Source: Nonomuraea jabiensis (GTDB lineage Bacteria; Actinomycetota; Actinomycetes; Streptosporangiales; Streptosporangiaceae). From it: 64,000 nucleotides of DNA. The position numbers and the translations under genes were made by a program. Below, piece after piece: positions 1-8,509 of the stretch (position 1 is the first letter of the stretch; every line of letters begins with the position of its first letter). Location: contig NZ_JACHMB010000001.1 of NCBI RefSeq assembly GCF_014204795.1, positions 372,001 to 436,000 on the forward strand, written 5' to 3'. Under the pieces are notes generated by a model. It made no database searches. It had not been told where the DNA came from and saw nothing but the letters and a program-made list of their open reading frames with translations.

Positions 1-300
1 ATGGCCGCCAGAGAAGATCCACCCGGACAGGATAAGCCGTTTGAACGCGCTTCGGCCGCCGCGGGTTGCGCGGCCCGGCTATGCCCGTCGAGCAGCCTGT
101 CTCAGTGGGCGGCGTCCACAATCCGTGCTCCGCGGCCGACTGTCCGAGGGTGCACCGCCGGCAGGATCACCCCATGCTCATCGGGGACGGTGGCATGCGG
201 CCGAATCCTGCCGACCGAGGCGCGTACCTCAATCAGCTGGCAGTGGAACACCTTGCGGGCGGGCACCGAATACAGTCAGTCAGCTAGTGCGGAGGCGCAG

Positions 301-420
301 GGAAACCGGCCCGGAGTGCGGGTCGACACCACGTTGCCGCGGACTCCTGGGATGAACGCCATCTGCGAGCGGGGTATCGGCTCCCTGCGCCGCGAACTCC
401 AGGACTCGCCACAGGCATGA
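301..420 (+). pseudogene. 3' remnant of an integrase-core (DDE) transposase
   Basis: The last about 40 codons of an open frame read as the end of a retroviral-integrase-type transposase: NAICERGIGSLRRELQD matches the conserved stretch around the catalytic glutamate (usually NA.CER.IGTLRRELLD). No start and no upstream catalytic domain are present, so this is a fragment. Bases 1-300 are open but show no recognisable protein, and 421-520 hold nothing I can identify. Similar fragments lie at 3338-3680 and 55325-55880. Confidence 0.6.
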
Positions 421-532
421 TCAGCGAATACCGTCACGCTGCTTAACGCAGCTCAGGACGCGGTAACTCAATATTCGGGCGGCCCTCGGAGCTGCGAGGT
501 CTGAGGCGTCTGATGTCCTGCGGCTTTAAGGG

Positions 533-564
533 TTGACACCCAAAATTTAGATGAAAACTATACT
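533..564 (+). promoter_or_regulatory. Candidate promoter of LmbU copy A
   Basis: TTGACA (533-538) and TATACT (559-564) resemble sigma-70-type -35 and -10 boxes. The 20-nt spacer is longer than the ideal 17. The AT-rich block stands out from the surrounding GC-rich DNA, and its TATACT is kept in copy B (54323-54328), where the -35 is GTCGAC. Confidence 0.45.
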
Positions 565-573
565 GACGTGCTT

Positions 574-591
574 TGCTGACTGCCGTTAGCA
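574..591 (+). promoter_or_regulatory. Inverted repeat in the LmbU leader, copy A
   Basis: TGCTGAC-TGCC-GTTAGCA is a 7-bp inverted repeat with one mismatch, 10 bp after the -10 box. The same bases occur at 54338-54355 in copy B inside a run conserved between copies. It could be an operator or a leader hairpin. Confidence 0.4.
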
Positions 592-880
592 GAAAGCCTA
601 CTCAGGAGAGCCAGCAAGTGACCGAGTCCCTCTTGGGCACTGTCAGCCTCCGTCGTCAACTGATCGCATCCCGCTGTCGCGAAGCGCCCGCCCGCATGAA
701 GGCATTCCCAGCCGACGCATTGACCGGCCACGCCTGCGACGGCTTTCGGGGAACAGACGGAACTCTCCAGCGCCCATGGTCGTGGTCACGGGGCCGGCCT
801 CGACGAATCTGCATCCTGAGCCGGGGCCGAGCCAGCGTCAGCGCTCTTCTAGAGTTTCAGAACCACGGGGATGATGCTCA

Positions 881-1540
881 ATGGCGATGCCACTTCTCGA
901 TTCTGTCCCAGCGAAGGAAGGGGAGCGCGACGCCGCCCGTCGGGCTGCTGCCAGCGTGGGCAGGCACTCCTTGTCGGGAAGGCTGGGGCTCGACTCCGCC
1001 GTACAGGCCCGGAGGCTCGGGCTGCGACTCCCCGTGGACATGTCCTTTGAATCGTGGCGGAAAATCGGCGACCAATTGAGCGTGATTGCCGACTCCTCCG
1101 CCTGGTGGCTCGGGGATTGGCTCGTCTATGGCGCGGAGTACTTCCCCGACCGGTACCGGATAGCCCTCGCCAAGACCTCGCTGTCGTACAAGACGCTCAG
1201 AAACTACGCGTGGGTGGCCCGCAAATTCCCGATGTCCCGTCGACGGGACACGCTGAGTCTGCAGCACCATGCCGAAGTGGCCGCCCTCCCGGAGGACGAG
1301 CAGGAGATCTGGCTCACGCGTGCGGAGACCGAAGGCTGGCCGCAGAGCAAGTTGCGTAAAGAGATCCAGGCGAGCCGGGCCCGCAACGAGGACAGCGGCC
1401 AGGCCAGGGTGACCATCTCCGTTGAGGTCTCCTCCGCGCAGGAACAGCGCTGGGCCGCGGCGGCGCGGAGCGCGGCCGTCCCCCTGCCGGAATGGATCGC
1501 CTGTACCCTCGACGAGGCCGCGGTTCGCACCGGCCGGTAG
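881..1540 (+). CDS. LmbU-family transcriptional regulator, copy A
   Basis: A 219-residue protein of the LmbU family, named after the pathway regulator of the lincomycin cluster; members activate or repress antibiotic gene promoters in actinomycetes. The family core is clear: SSAWWLGDWLVYG near residue 70, SYKTLRNYAWVARKFPMSRR near 100, and LSLQHHAEVAALPEDEQ near 125, followed by a WPQSKLRKEIQ segment. Length is normal. The ATG at 881 is preceded by a short frame ending in TGATG, and no strong Shine-Dalgarno sequence is visible. A paralogue about 95% identical lies at 54646-55311; the copies differ mainly near residues 24-31 and at the last five residues. It could control the operon starting at 7523, but nothing in the sequence proves this. 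Confidence 0.85.
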   Translation: MAMPLLDSVPAKEGERDAARRAAASVGRHSLSGRLGLDSAVQARRLGLRLPVDMSFESWRKIGDQLSVIADSSAWWLGDWLVYGAEYFPDRYRIALAKTSLSYKTLRNYAWVARKFPMSRRRDTLSLQHHAEVAALPEDEQEIWLTRAETEGWPQSKLRKEIQASRARNEDSGQARVTISVEVSSAQEQRWAAAARSAAVPLPEWIACTLDEAAVRTGR

Positions 1541-1546
1541 ACCGTG

Positions 1547-1581
1547 CGTCGCCCGGGGAAAGAACCGCTTCCCGGGCGACG
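1547..1581 (+). terminator. Hairpin terminator after LmbU copy A
   Basis: CGTCGCCCGGG (1547-1557) and CCCGGGCGACG (1571-1581) form a perfect 11-bp stem with a 13-nt loop, 6 bp after the LmbU stop. There is no clear T-tract, as is common in actinomycetes. Copy B lacks this hairpin because the duplication ends before it. Confidence 0.65.
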
Positions 1582-1686
1582 TTCACGCTCGGCCCGGCAC
1601 GGCACGCGCCGAGCACGGCCGACATCACCCCGGGATCATTCCACCGATGACGACAGCCGCCCCATCCGCTGTTCCAGTCGGCACGC

Positions 1687-2946
1687 TCAGCCGTGCTTCA
1701 TGACGTAGCGGATGGGGAGGCGTTTGAGCCCGCCGACGAATGTGGTGGCGGTCCACACGGGCTCGCCGTCGAGCTCGACGCTCGCGAGCCTGGGGACGAG
1801 TTCGGCGAAGAGCGCGCGGATCTCCACGCGGGCGAGCGCGGCGCCCAGGCAGTAGTGAACGCCGAAGCCGAAGGCCAGGTGCCTGTTGGGGTCGCGGCCG
1901 ACGTCGAAGCGGAACGGGTCGGCGAAGACCTCCTCATCCCTGTTGGCCGACGGATACGACAGCAGCACGGATTCGCCCTTCCTGATGGGCGTGCCGTTGA
2001 CCTGGGTGTCGGCGGAGGCGGTGCGCATGAACTCCTTCACAGGGCTCACCCACCGGATCATCTCCTCGGCGGCCGTCGGCAGCAGGCCGGGGTCGTCCCG
2101 CAGTCGCCGCAGCTCGTCCGGGTGCCGGATGAGCGCCTCCAGGCCGCCCGCGATGGTGGAGCTGGTGGTGTCGTGCCCGGCCGTGGCAATGAGGATGTAG
2201 TAGGAGGCGGCGGTGTTGTCGTCCAGCGGCCGGCCGTCGATGCGGGCGTTGGCGATCTGCGAGGCGAGGTCGCCGGTCGGCCTGGCCCTGCGCTCGGCCG
2301 TCAGCTCGTGGAAGTAGGCGAAGAGGTCCTCCAGCACGGAGGTGTGGCCCTGCGGGCTGCTGCCGCGCCCGGTCTCCTCGTCGTGCTGGCCGAACAGCTC
2401 CTGCGTGAGCCGCAACATGCGCGGGAAGTCCGACTCGGGCAGGCCCAGCAGGGTGAGGATGACGTAGAGCGGATAGTGCACGGCGACCTGGCGGGCGAAG
2501 TCGCACGCACCGCCGTACTCTGCCATCCGGTCCACGTGCAGGCGGGCGAGCTCTCGGACCCGCACCTCCATGGCGCGCATGGCCTTGGGCCGGAACCAGT
2601 CGGCCCCGACGGCGCGCAGGGCGCGGTGCTCCGGATCGTCCATGTGGACGATGCTCCTGAGCGCGGTCCCCCGCGCCCGGCGCGTTTCGAGTGCGGCGTC
2701 GAGGTCGGCGGTCCTCAGCACGGGGCGCGGGGCGCTGAGCCACAGGGTGTGGTCCCGCTCGATCTCCAGCACGTCGGCGTGGCGGGTGACCGCCCAGAAC
2801 GGGGTGTATCCGGGGACCTCCACGCGGTGGACGGGAGATTCACGGCGCAGCAGCGCGAGGGCCTCGTGAAGGCGGGTCTCGTCGGTGTACGCGGCGGGCC
2901 TGGCGAACGTTCGCCCGGCTTCGCTCACGGACAGGGTGGGGTTCAC
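1687..2946 (-). CDS. Cytochrome P450
   Basis: A 419-residue soluble bacterial P450 monooxygenase. The I-helix oxygen-activation motif AGHDTT, the K-helix ExxR (EMIR in EEMIRWVSP) and the heme-binding loop FGFGVHYCLG with the axial cysteine at about residue 366 are all present. The GTG at 2946 is chosen because GGAGG lies about 8 bp upstream; longer readings extend into sequence with no P450 similarity. The gene is divergent from the SDR pair at 3841-5414, with debris between them, so a shared oxidative pathway is possible but unproven. The substrate cannot be read from sequence. No dedicated ferredoxin or reductase gene is adjacent. Confidence 0.9.
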   Translation of the reverse strand: MNPTLSVSEAGRTFARPAAYTDETRLHEALALLRRESPVHRVEVPGYTPFWAVTRHADVLEIERDHTLWLSAPRPVLRTADLDAALETRRARGTALRSIVHMDDPEHRALRAVGADWFRPKAMRAMEVRVRELARLHVDRMAEYGGACDFARQVAVHYPLYVILTLLGLPESDFPRMLRLTQELFGQHDEETGRGSSPQGHTSVLEDLFAYFHELTAERRARPTGDLASQIANARIDGRPLDDNTAASYYILIATAGHDTTSSTIAGGLEALIRHPDELRRLRDDPGLLPTAAEEMIRWVSPVKEFMRTASADTQVNGTPIRKGESVLLSYPSANRDEEVFADPFRFDVGRDPNRHLAFGFGVHYCLGAALARVEIRALFAELVPRLASVELDGEPVWTATTFVGGLKRLPIRYVMKHG

Positions 2947-3116
2947 GGTGAAGCCTCCTGTCTCATCGGGTGGCGCGACGGCAGTACATCCGGCCGGGTC
3001 CCTTCGGCGCCCTACAGGCCAGGAGGTGCCATTCCCGCGGCGGCGCGTCCCCATGCCGGGGGGTCGATTCGGCCAGGACCACAGACCGACTGCTGACCCG
3101 GTTCTCTGGACGTCAA

Positions 3117-3240
3117 TGGGACGGACGGTATGACTGCGGTGACACCGACCCGGAAGACGCCCGCCGCAAACGCCTCCAGGTGACCCCGCTCGGCTACGAG
3201 GTGATGCGCCAGGGTGAGGCCATCTTCTTGGAGGCCCACC
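3117..3240 (+). pseudogene. MarR-family regulator C-terminal fragment
   Basis: The open frame contains DPEDARRKRLQVTPLGYEVM followed by RQGEAIF. This matches the wing-to-helix junction of MarR-type winged-helix repressors (D..D.R.K.L.LT..G......GE.I). No N-terminal helix-turn-helix or start is present, and the frame runs into unrelated sequence afterwards. It is probably the wreck of a regulator that once sat beside the P450 or SDR genes. Confidence 0.5.
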
Positions 3241-3337
3241 TGTCAGTGCTGGTGGGCACCCTGCCCGTGCGCTTCGACACCCCTCCGCTGGATCGCCCGC
3301 GACCTCGGCGAACCGGCGTGAGACGTTACCGGCCGTT

Positions 3338-3680
3338 GATCAGGTGAGGGCGCGGAGGACCGGCGTCCACCTCGGCGGCTACCGGCGGGTGCACGGCGAA
3401 CTCACTACCCTCGGCATCTTGGTCGCGCCATCCACGGTGTGGGAAAGCCTCGAGCAGGACGGCCTTGAGCCGGCACCAGAACGGGCGTCCACCACGTGGG
3501 CCGACTTCTTCCGCTCGCAAGCCGACGCTCTACTGGCCTGCGATTTTGTCGAGACCGTCACCTTGAACGGGCAGCGCCGGCACATCCCGGCCGTCATCGA
3601 CGATGCCACCAGGCGCGTCCGCGTGCTGGGCACCACCCACGGCGGGTCGGCCGTCGGGGTCGGCAGGCGCGACGCCCATA
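3338..3680 (+). pseudogene. Integrase-core transposase, internal fragment
   Basis: Reads GYRRVHGELTTLGILVAPST, then WADFFRSQADALLACDFVET and AVIDDATRRVRVLG. This is the linker and start of the DDE domain of an IS3/IS481-like transposase; the first catalytic Asp is in LLACDF. It has no proper start, and coding similarity ends near 3680 before the downstream catalytic residues. The missing C-terminal region is the type of sequence seen at 301-420 and 55325-55880. Confidence 0.7.
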
Positions 3681-3694
3681 GGAATTCCCTATGG
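3676..3694. promoter_or_regulatory. Perfect inverted repeat upstream of SDR operon
   Basis: CCATAGG-AATTC-CCTATGG has 7-bp perfect arms and a 5-bp spacer. It sits at the end of the transposase fragment and about 147 bp before the SDR gene at 3841. It may be an operator or a relic of an element end. Confidence 0.35.
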
Positions 3695-3840
3695 CAGCTG
3701 CTGATAATTCATCTTTGCCTCTCGTTCTTTTCCGGACATACCGTGAATCGGGTTCGACGAGGTGCACACCGCGGTTGCTCGAAAGATTCGCGCTGTGCCC
3801 GCGCCGAGCGAATGAGCAAACAATCGAAAGGAATGGCAGC

Positions 3841-4614
3841 ATGACCACGGTTGAGAACGGAGCTGAGCCGCGAGAGCTCAGAGGAAAGCGAGCCCTGGTC
3901 ACAGGTGGTTCCCGTGGAATCGGAGCGGCCGTCGTGCGCCAACTTTTGGACGCGGGCGCCGAGGTCTTGGCCACCGCCAGGTCGACCACGTACACGGCGC
4001 CGGAGGGAGCCGCCTTCGTGACGGCCGACATCCGGACACAGGCCGGGACGGAGGCGCTGGCCACGGCCGTGCAGGAGACGCTCGGCGGGGTGGACATCCT
4101 GGTCCACAACGCGGGCGGTGCGCGGCCCAACGCGGGCGGCAGCGCCATGACGATCCCCGCCGAGGACTGGCAGGACACGCTGGAGCTGAACCTCCTGGCG
4201 GCGGTGCGGCTGAACTCGCTGCTGGCACCGGGGATGCGGGAACGGGGATCGGGGGCGATCGTGCACATCTCCACGGCCGCGCTCCTCCCGCCGGTGCCGG
4301 CGTTCGCGCACTACCAGGCGGCGAAGGCGGGGCTGGAAAGCTACAGCCGGGCCCTGGCCGCGGAGCTGGCCCCGTTCGGAGTCCGAGTCAACGCCCTGGG
4401 CCCCGGCAGGACCGCCACACCCGGCGGCGAGGAGACGCGGAGGCGGTGGGCGAGCGACAGCCCGGAATCGGGCACGACCGCCACACCCCCGCTCGGGCGC
4501 GACGGCCGGCCTGATGACATCGCCAACGCGGTGCTGTTCCTCGTGTCCGACCGGGCGAGCTGGCTCACCGGGACCTATTTCTCCGTGGACGGCGGCGAAT
4601 ACCCCAGGAACTGA
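3841..4614 (+). CDS. Short-chain dehydrogenase/reductase
   Basis: A 257-residue classical SDR. It has the Rossmann motif TGGSRGIG (about residues 21-28), HNAGG, the catalytic serine in IVHIST and YQAAK with catalytic Tyr and Lys, ending in the usual GTYFSVDGGEYP. AAAGGA precedes the ATG. It is followed after 56 bp by a second SDR gene in the same direction, so the two are probably co-transcribed. NAD(P)-dependent oxidation or reduction of a hydroxyl or keto group is known for the family; the substrate is unknown. Confidence 0.88.
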   Translation: MTTVENGAEPRELRGKRALVTGGSRGIGAAVVRQLLDAGAEVLATARSTTYTAPEGAAFVTADIRTQAGTEALATAVQETLGGVDILVHNAGGARPNAGGSAMTIPAEDWQDTLELNLLAAVRLNSLLAPGMRERGSGAIVHISTAALLPPVPAFAHYQAAKAGLESYSRALAAELAPFGVRVNALGPGRTATPGGEETRRRWASDSPESGTTATPPLGRDGRPDDIANAVLFLVSDRASWLTGTYFSVDGGEYPRN

Positions 4615-4670
4615 CGCCGAAGGGGAATTCGGCGGCGCACTTTCGCATCAAAAGACGAAGGAATCATGGC

Positions 4671-5414
4671 ATGGAAAAATACAGCGGCAAGAATGTAGTG
4701 GTCACCGGTGGCAGCAGCGGCATCGGGCTCGCGATCGCGAAGTTCCTGGCGGACGGCGGAGCCCGCGTGGTGATCACCGGCCGTTCTCAGGCCACGCTCG
4801 ACGCCGCACGGGAGCGGTTGGGCGAGAACGTGGTGGCCTTCCGCGGCGACGTGTCCTCGCTGCCCGACCTGGACGCCCTGGCAGACCGGGTGAAAGCCGA
4901 GCTCGGCACGATCGACGCCCTGTTCGTCAACGCGGGCATCACGCTCCTGACTCCTTTCGAGTCGACGACCGAGGAGGTGTACGAGGAGCTGTTCGCTATC
5001 AACGTCAAAGGCGCCTTCTTCACCGTGCAGAAGCTCGCCCCGCTGCTGAACACGGGTGCCGGCGTCGTCCTCACCACCTCGGTCGCGGGCGCCGTCGGCA
5101 TGCTGGACACCAGTGTCTACGCGGCCGGCAAGGCGGCGGTGCGCTCCATGGCCCGCACCTTCTCCCGCGAGTTGCTTCCGCGCAGGATTCGCGTCAACGC
5201 GATCAGCCCCGGTCCCATCGACACGGGGATTCTGGAGCGCTCCATGACCAAGGAGGACGCCGAGCAGTCCAAGGCGGAGCGCGTCGCGGACAATCCCATG
5301 CGGCGTTTCGGCACCCTCGACGAGATCGCCACCGCGGCCGCGTTCCTCGCCTTCGACGCGACGTACACCGCGGGCGTCGAGCTCGCCGTGGACGGCGGAG
5401 TCACCCAACTCTGA
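4671..5414 (+). CDS. Short-chain dehydrogenase/reductase
   Basis: A 247-residue classical SDR with TGGSSGIG near residue 12, NAGIT, the catalytic Ser in TTSVAG, YAAGK (Tyr and Lys) and the C-terminal AVDGGVTQL. GAAGGA lies upstream of ATG 4671, which is preferred over the out-of-frame ATG at 4666. It forms a two-gene unit with the SDR at 3841. The LysR-type gene at 5481-6461 converges on it and is a plausible local regulator. Confidence 0.88.
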   Translation: MEKYSGKNVVVTGGSSGIGLAIAKFLADGGARVVITGRSQATLDAARERLGENVVAFRGDVSSLPDLDALADRVKAELGTIDALFVNAGITLLTPFESTTEEVYEELFAINVKGAFFTVQKLAPLLNTGAGVVLTTSVAGAVGMLDTSVYAAGKAAVRSMARTFSRELLPRRIRVNAISPGPIDTGILERSMTKEDAEQSKAERVADNPMRRFGTLDEIATAAAFLAFDATYTAGVELAVDGGVTQL

Positions 5415-5426
5415 CCGGTCCCCTAC

Positions 5427-5573
5427 GCCTCATGGCGGGCCGCGGGCCGGATCACCTTCCCCTACACCGTCCTCGAACCCTCAGTGGAACGAGCGATCAC
5501 GGCCCAGGACGAGCTGCTCGGCGGCGTTCACCGCGGCAACCTCATCGTCCAGCTCACCGGCCCCAGCGCCTGA
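5427..5573 (+). pseudogene. C-terminal remnant of a quinone-oxidoreductase-like dehydrogenase
   Basis: In this frame the DNA reads RAAGRITFPYTVLEPSVERA and then GGVHRGNLIVQL before a stop. That is the characteristic end of zinc-type or quinone oxidoreductase MDR proteins (A..G.I.....F.L......H.....G...GK.VL). Nothing upstream belongs to such an enzyme. The fragment overlaps, on the opposite strand, the 3' end of the LysR gene. Confidence 0.5.
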
Positions 5574-6461
5574 CCAGCGAAATGAGGCGGAGTTGTCCCA
5601 GGTCTCCTGACGCAGGAGCTCCAGCAGAGCGGTCGCCGCCGGGCCCGCGTCGGACCGGACCACGGCGATGACAGGCTGGGACACGGCCGGGAACACCGGA
5701 CGCGCCAGGTGCTCATAACCGCGGGGCACCGCGGAGGCCGGGACGAGCGTCACCCCTAGGCCGTGGGCGGCCCACCGAACGGCTGTCGCCGTCTGGGACA
5801 CGCGGGAGACCGTGGCCGGGGTCAGCCCGTTGTTCCGCGACACCTCCAGCAGCACGCCGTCCAGTGCGCTGTCGCGGTCGAACCTGACCCACGGCTCCCC
5901 CTCCAGCTCCCGCAGCTCGACCCGGTCCGCGGCGAGCTGCCGGTGCCCGGCGCCCAGCACCACGACGAACTCCTCCTCGCCGAGGCGGTGGGCGTCCGCG
6001 GGGCTCCGCTCGCACGCGGCCATCAGGGCGAGGCCCAGCGCACCCCTGCGGCACAGCCGATCCAGCTCAGCGGAGCTCGACTCCTCGAAGACGGTGACCT
6101 CCAGCCGCGGGAAGCGGCGCCGCAGCACGCTCAGCGCGCCCGGCAGCTGCCGCGTGCCGAAGCCCAGCTGCGCCGCGACGACCAGCTCCCCCACCAGGTC
6201 ATCCGCGCCGGCCCGCGCCGTTGCCCGCGCCCGCCGAGCCGCGTTCACCGCGACCTCCGCCTCCTTCAGGAACGCCCGGCCGACCGCGGTGGGCACCAGT
6301 CCGGCCGGCGTCCGGGCGAACAGCGTCACGCCGAGATCACGCTCCAGGTTGCGGATCTGCTGGGACATCGACGGCTGGGCGACTTGCAACAACTCCGCCG
6401 CCGCCGTCACCGAGCCCTCCGCCGCGACCGCCAGGGCGTACTCGAACTGGCGAAGGCTCAT
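5481..6461 (-). CDS. LysR-family transcriptional regulator
   Basis: 326 residues. The N-terminal winged helix-turn-helix is typical: MSLRQFEYALAVAAEGSVTA followed by AQPSMSQQIRNLERDLG and LFARTPAGLVPTAVG. An effector-binding domain follows. The ATG at 6461 has GGAG-type sequence upstream; the longer reading to 6578 adds non-homologous residues. The last about 30 residues are encoded antisense to the dehydrogenase fragment at 5427-5573, so the original C-terminus was probably replaced by read-through. It converges on the SDR pair and may regulate it. Confidence 0.85.
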   Translation of the reverse strand: MSLRQFEYALAVAAEGSVTAAAELLQVAQPSMSQQIRNLERDLGVTLFARTPAGLVPTAVGRAFLKEAEVAVNAARRARATARAGADDLVGELVVAAQLGFGTRQLPGALSVLRRRFPRLEVTVFEESSSAELDRLCRRGALGLALMAACERSPADAHRLGEEEFVVVLGAGHRQLAADRVELRELEGEPWVRFDRDSALDGVLLEVSRNNGLTPATVSRVSQTATAVRWAAHGLGVTLVPASAVPRGYEHLARPVFPAVSQPVIAVVRSDAGPAATALLELLRQETWDNSASFRWSGAGAGELDDEVAAVNAAEQLVLGRDRSFH

Positions 6462-7522
6462 CGGCTCCCATCCCTCCTGGGGTGAAGCGTGGCCCACCCC
6501 GTCGTCATCGTGTCCCGCACCACTCACGTCACCCGGATTCCGCGAACGGCGACGAGCGTTCTTCGGCCCACCCGACACCTCGCCTCAACACACTCCCGTC
6601 CCGAACCCTTCCCAAAGGTGACACCGTTCCGCTCTGTCGGTACCAGCGACACAGCCACCCTCGCCGCGATAAGAAATCCGCGGAACCACCCCCACCCTGC
6701 ACCCCATCGGTTGCCCGCGGTCTGCGGACGCTGCTGTCGCGAGAGAGCGCGGATGCGGGCTACAACAGGATCAGGATCCTTGTCGCGGCGGCCGGTCGAC
6801 GCCCTCCGTTCGGACGCGAGGGTGGCCGGCTGGTCGAGGTATCCGGCGACCATGGCACCGTCCCGAATCAGCATCGGGTCGTCGGCGACCTCTGCGGGAG
6901 TCGTGAGATCGAGCGGGGCGATGAGCCCGATCGCCTCGGAGATCACCCGTGGCACAGAACCCTCTCAGACGGCAGAGATGATCCCGCTCTCCGCAGCAAC
7001 GTCCAGGCCCTACGGCGACACCGGACGTGGCGCGACCGCCTCGCACAACTCGGCGGCGGCTTGGATGACGAGCTCGGAGAGGGTCGCTTCCGGGTCGGCC
7101 AGCCAGCGGGCTGTGGCTCGCCGCGAGATCGCTATCGCCACTGGAAGAGATCGGCGCCCAGGTGACCGGCTACGGCGACGGCATGGCCGAACGCGTCGCC
7201 GCGCTGGCCGCAGACCGCGTCGACCGCGCCCTGGAAGCTGTACTGAATGGATCAGCGTTTCCGGTGGCGCTAACGCCGAGCAAACTCCCTGCCGTATTGA
7301 CTGCCCCTCAACGTCCCTGACCCGACGGGGGCGACCGTGACGCAACCATGACCTGACACGGATGAGCCGCGAACATGCCAAGTCGATAGTGGACGGGCCA
7401 TGGAGCGTTCCTCATCGGAAGGCGGTGTGCGTCAGGCCCAGCTGAATCAGGTCCCAATAGCTCGAGGATCACGTTCTGCCGCGATCCAGGTTGCGCAGAA
7501 AACGAATTCCGGAGGTCACCAC
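6462..7522. other. Degenerate region without an intact gene
   Basis: About 1 kb between the LysR gene and the biosynthetic operon. On the minus strand two protein-like stretches in different frames, RRATARWLADPEATLSELVI near 7100 and VISEAIGLIAPLDLTTPAEV near 6930, suggest one or two broken genes. On the plus strand 7130-7318 reads AERVAALAADRVDRALEAVL. I could not assign any of them to a family. The promoter of the operon should lie just before 7523, but no convincing -35/-10 pair is visible. Confidence 0.4.
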
Positions 7523-8509
7523 ATGACTTTGCCGCCTTCGCACAGCGCCCCGCCCACCGTCCTCGTCGTCAGTGACGTTCCCGCGGAATTACCCGGACTC
7601 GCCCCCGTGCTCCCCGCCTTGCGCGACGTGATCGGCAAGGCGACCGGGCGGCCCGCGAGCTGGCTCTGGGTCGGACGGCCCCGCCGTGGCGCGGCGGCCG
7701 ATGACACGCTGAGGACCTGGGCGCGCCGCGCCCACGGGCTGGTTCTCCTGGCCGGTGTCCGCAACGAATCCTGCTCGGTAGAGGTCCAGCTCGCCCTGGA
7801 CCGGCTCGCGGGCGGCGCCCTGCGCCGGAAGCCGGTCGGCATCGTGTCGGTCGGCGTCGGGCAGAGCAGCCACGCGGTGGACCACCTCCGCGTCGTGCTG
7901 GCCGCGCTGGGGGCGGTGGCCATTCCGAAGGCCCTGCACCTGCCGGTTCATGAGCAGCCGCCGCCCGGCCTGGGACAGCCGCGCGACGGTGCCCGGGCGT
8001 TCGTCGACGAACTGCTGTGGTTCGCCGCCCGGCTGCGGGAGGACGTCCCGCTCACGACCGCCCACCCGCCGAAAGGCCACGACCACGCCGCCGCCGTGCA
8101 CGTGGCGGCCGCCATTTCGTACATCACCGAGAACTTCGCCGACAACGACCTGACCCTCGAGTCCGCGGCCCACGTCGCGCACATGAGCAGGTACCACTTC
8201 TCGCGGACCTTCAAGAAGCACACCGGACGCCGGTTCATCGACTTCGTCACCGAACTGCGCATGCAGCGCGCCCAAACGCTTCTGCTGAAAACGGATCTGC
8301 CATTGTCCGACATCTGCGTGCAGGTCGGCTACCGCGATCTCAGCCATTTCCAGCGGACCTTCAAGGCGGCCTTCGCTGTGACACCGTCCGTCTACCGGTC
8401 GGCGGCCCTCGCCGGCCTCACCTCCGCGGGCGCCGCCCAGGCCGGCGGGCCCGACGCCTCGCCGTCCGAGCCCGTACTGGTCTCCTCATGTGCCGGGAAC
8501 CAGCTGTGA
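7523..8509 (+). CDS. AraC-type regulator with flavodoxin-like N-terminal domain
   Basis: 328 residues; GGAGG precedes ATG 7523. The C-terminal third is an AraC/XylS DNA-binding domain with two helix-turn-helix units: DLTLESAAHVAHMSRYHFSR and DICVQVGYRDLSHFQRTFKA. The N-terminal 160 residues are not a cupin or a GATase-like sensor. The pattern HGLVLLAGVRNESCS, LRRKPVGIVSVGVGQ and then HLRVVLAALGAVAIP follows NADPH-dependent FMN reductases (flavodoxin fold), suggesting a flavin- or redox-responsive sensor. Codon 23 is TTA (7589-7591), rare in such genomes and in Streptomyces a sign of bldA control. The gene is first in the operon and overlaps the next by 4 bp, so it is a likely pathway-specific regulator. 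Confidence 0.85.
   Translation: MTLPPSHSAPPTVLVVSDVPAELPGLAPVLPALRDVIGKATGRPASWLWVGRPRRGAAADDTLRTWARRAHGLVLLAGVRNESCSVEVQLALDRLAGGALRRKPVGIVSVGVGQSSHAVDHLRVVLAALGAVAIPKALHLPVHEQPPPGLGQPRDGARAFVDELLWFAARLREDVPLTTAHPPKGHDHAAAVHVAAAISYITENFADNDLTLESAAHVAHMSRYHFSRTFKKHTGRRFIDFVTELRMQRAQTLLLKTDLPLSDICVQVGYRDLSHFQRTFKAAFAVTPSVYRSAALAGLTSAGAAQAGGPDASPSEPVLVSSCAGNQL

Larger units (their letters stand above)
521..1530 (+). repeat. Direct repeat copy A (LmbU gene plus leader)
   Basis: About 1 kb matches 54282-55293 in the same orientation at roughly 90% in the leader and higher in the gene. It begins around the shared CTGCGGCTTTAA and ends in the last codons of the LmbU gene, where both copies read GACGAGGCCGC before diverging. 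The copies differ by scattered substitutions and small indels, so this is a diverged duplication and not an assembly artefact. Confidence 0.9.

Noticed and set aside
573..1079. 168-codon plus-strand frame over the LmbU leader
   Set aside because: It runs through the LmbU gene in another frame; its continuation is interrupted differently in copy B, and it has no recognisable domain.
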